Source: Gammaproteobacteria bacterium
GTDB lineage: Bacteria; Pseudomonadota; Gammaproteobacteria; Steroidobacterales; Woeseiaceae
Reading direction: 5' to 3'
Length of the DNA stretch: 7,041 bases
Assembly: GCA_003645495.1 (NCBI GenBank)
Contig: QNFK01000089.1
Location: forward strand, 1-7,041
Shown here: piece by piece, positions 6,431 through 7,041 of the stretch
Layout: every line of letters begins with the position of its first letter
Numbering within the stretch: the first letter of the stretch is position 1
Notes under the pieces: generated by a model
Databases searched by the model: none
The model's input: only the letters and a program-made list of their open reading frames with translations
What the model was told of the DNA's origin: nothing
Position numbers and translations under genes: made by a program

Positions 6431-7041
6431 ATGAAACGACGCCAGTTTATTCAATCACTTGCAGGATCCGTACTTGCGGCAACGCCGGTGGCACGGAGTC
6501 TTGCGCGTACCGCGCCGCATGTTGTCGTGATCGGCGCCGGCAGCGTCGGCTCGTCCATTGCGTGGCATCTGGCCAGGCGTGGCGCCAAAGTCACGGTCAT
6601 AGAACGTATCGCACCGGCAAGCGGTACATCCGGTCGGTCATTTGCCTGGATTAATGCGCACTACAGCAAACAGCCGCAGGCGTATCACCAACTCAGTGCC
6701 AGAAGCCTGTTTGCATACCGTGACCTGCAACGGCACCTGCCTCTTAATATTCATTGGGGAGGAGGGCTTGAGTGGCTCACTAATGCCGAAAGCAGCGCGG
6801 AACTGGAGCAACGGGTTTTACGTCACCAGCGAGCCGGCATGGCTGCGCGCATGGTGTCGCCAGAAGAGGTAAGGGTGCTGGAGCCGAATCTGGTGCAGGC
6901 TGGTCTTGAAATTGCTGCCTATTCCGAGCCGGATGGCGGCATCGATGCGGCTGATGCTTGCCGGGTTTTTATCGATGCTGCGCAGTCGCTTGGCGCCAAA
7001 GTCATTTATCCGCGGGAGGTGCTCGATATCCAGATGGGCAG
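6431..7041 (+). CDS. Tat-exported FAD-dependent oxidoreductase, DAO family (3' end beyond window)
   Basis: The frame from the ATG at 6431 (GGGGA 6 nt upstream) is open for 203 codons to the window edge. Residues 1-26 form a Tat leader: K-R-R-Q-F-I-Q-S-L, an Ala-rich core and Ala-Arg-Ser-Leu-Ala near the expected cleavage. A Rossmann FAD-binding fold follows directly: VVVIGAGSVGSS (31-42, GxGxxG) and VTVIE (54-58), whose Glu58 should bind the ribose of FAD. SGTSGRSFAWINAHYSK (64-80) resembles the second flavin-contact segment of DAO proteins such as glycine/sarcosine and D-amino-acid oxidases. EPDGGIDAADACRVFIDAAQ (166-185) is the usual DAO helix region before the substrate domain. DAO enzymes oxidise amines or amino acids; the substrate cannot be read from this half. 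The Tat leader implies that the flavoprotein folds in the cytoplasm and works in the periplasm, which is unusual for DAO enzymes. It probably shares a transcript with the DsrE-like gene. Confidence 0.87.
   Translation, partial: MKRRQFIQSLAGSVLAATPVARSLARTAPHVVVIGAGSVGSSIAWHLARRGAKVTVIERIAPASGTSGRSFAWINAHYSKQPQAYHQLSARSLFAYRDLQRHLPLNIHWGGGLEWLTNAESSAELEQRVLRHQRAGMAARMVSPEEVRVLEPNLVQAGLEIAAYSEPDGGIDAADACRVFIDAAQSLGAKVIYPREVLDIQMG

Overview
The window looks like chromosomal DNA of a free-living gammaproteobacterium. GC content is moderate, sulfur-oxidation and Tat-exported redox genes are present, and there is a REP-type palindrome of the GTGGGAGCGGCTTTAG kind, which is common in Pseudomonas/Xanthomonas-like and related marine lineages. 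The exact taxon cannot be fixed from sequence reading alone. I see no insertion sequence, integrase, tRNA, rRNA or CRISPR array.

Layout. Four genes lie on the minus strand (read right to left) and two diverge on the plus strand. From about 5668 down to 2308 there is a tight two-gene unit. Its first gene is an 812-residue membrane protein: a signal peptide, a periplasmic helical region, about five membrane segments, and a cytoplasmic P-loop ATPase of STAND/AAA+ type that ends in a winged helix. Its second gene is an MscS-family mechanosensitive channel that starts 16 nt after the ATPase stop. Next (2189-1476) comes a small exported protein of unknown family, with its own plausible promoter. 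A REP-type inverted pair (1352-1436) separates it from a nearly complete soxC-like gene, a Tat-exported molybdopterin sulfane/sulfite dehydrogenase that runs off the left edge. On the plus strand, from 5858, an exported DsrE-fold protein is followed 36 nt later by a Tat-exported FAD-dependent oxidoreductase of the DAO family, which runs off the right edge.

How the genes may work together. The ATPase and channel are the most interesting unit. The predicted topology puts the ATPase/winged-helix module and the MscS vestibule on the same cytoplasmic face, which suggests a channel gated or assembled by a nucleotide-dependent switch. This is inference; I do not recognise it as a named system. SoxC, the DsrE-like protein and the Tat oxidoreductase point to periplasmic redox/sulfur chemistry, but nothing in the sequence ties them directly to the ATPase-channel pair.
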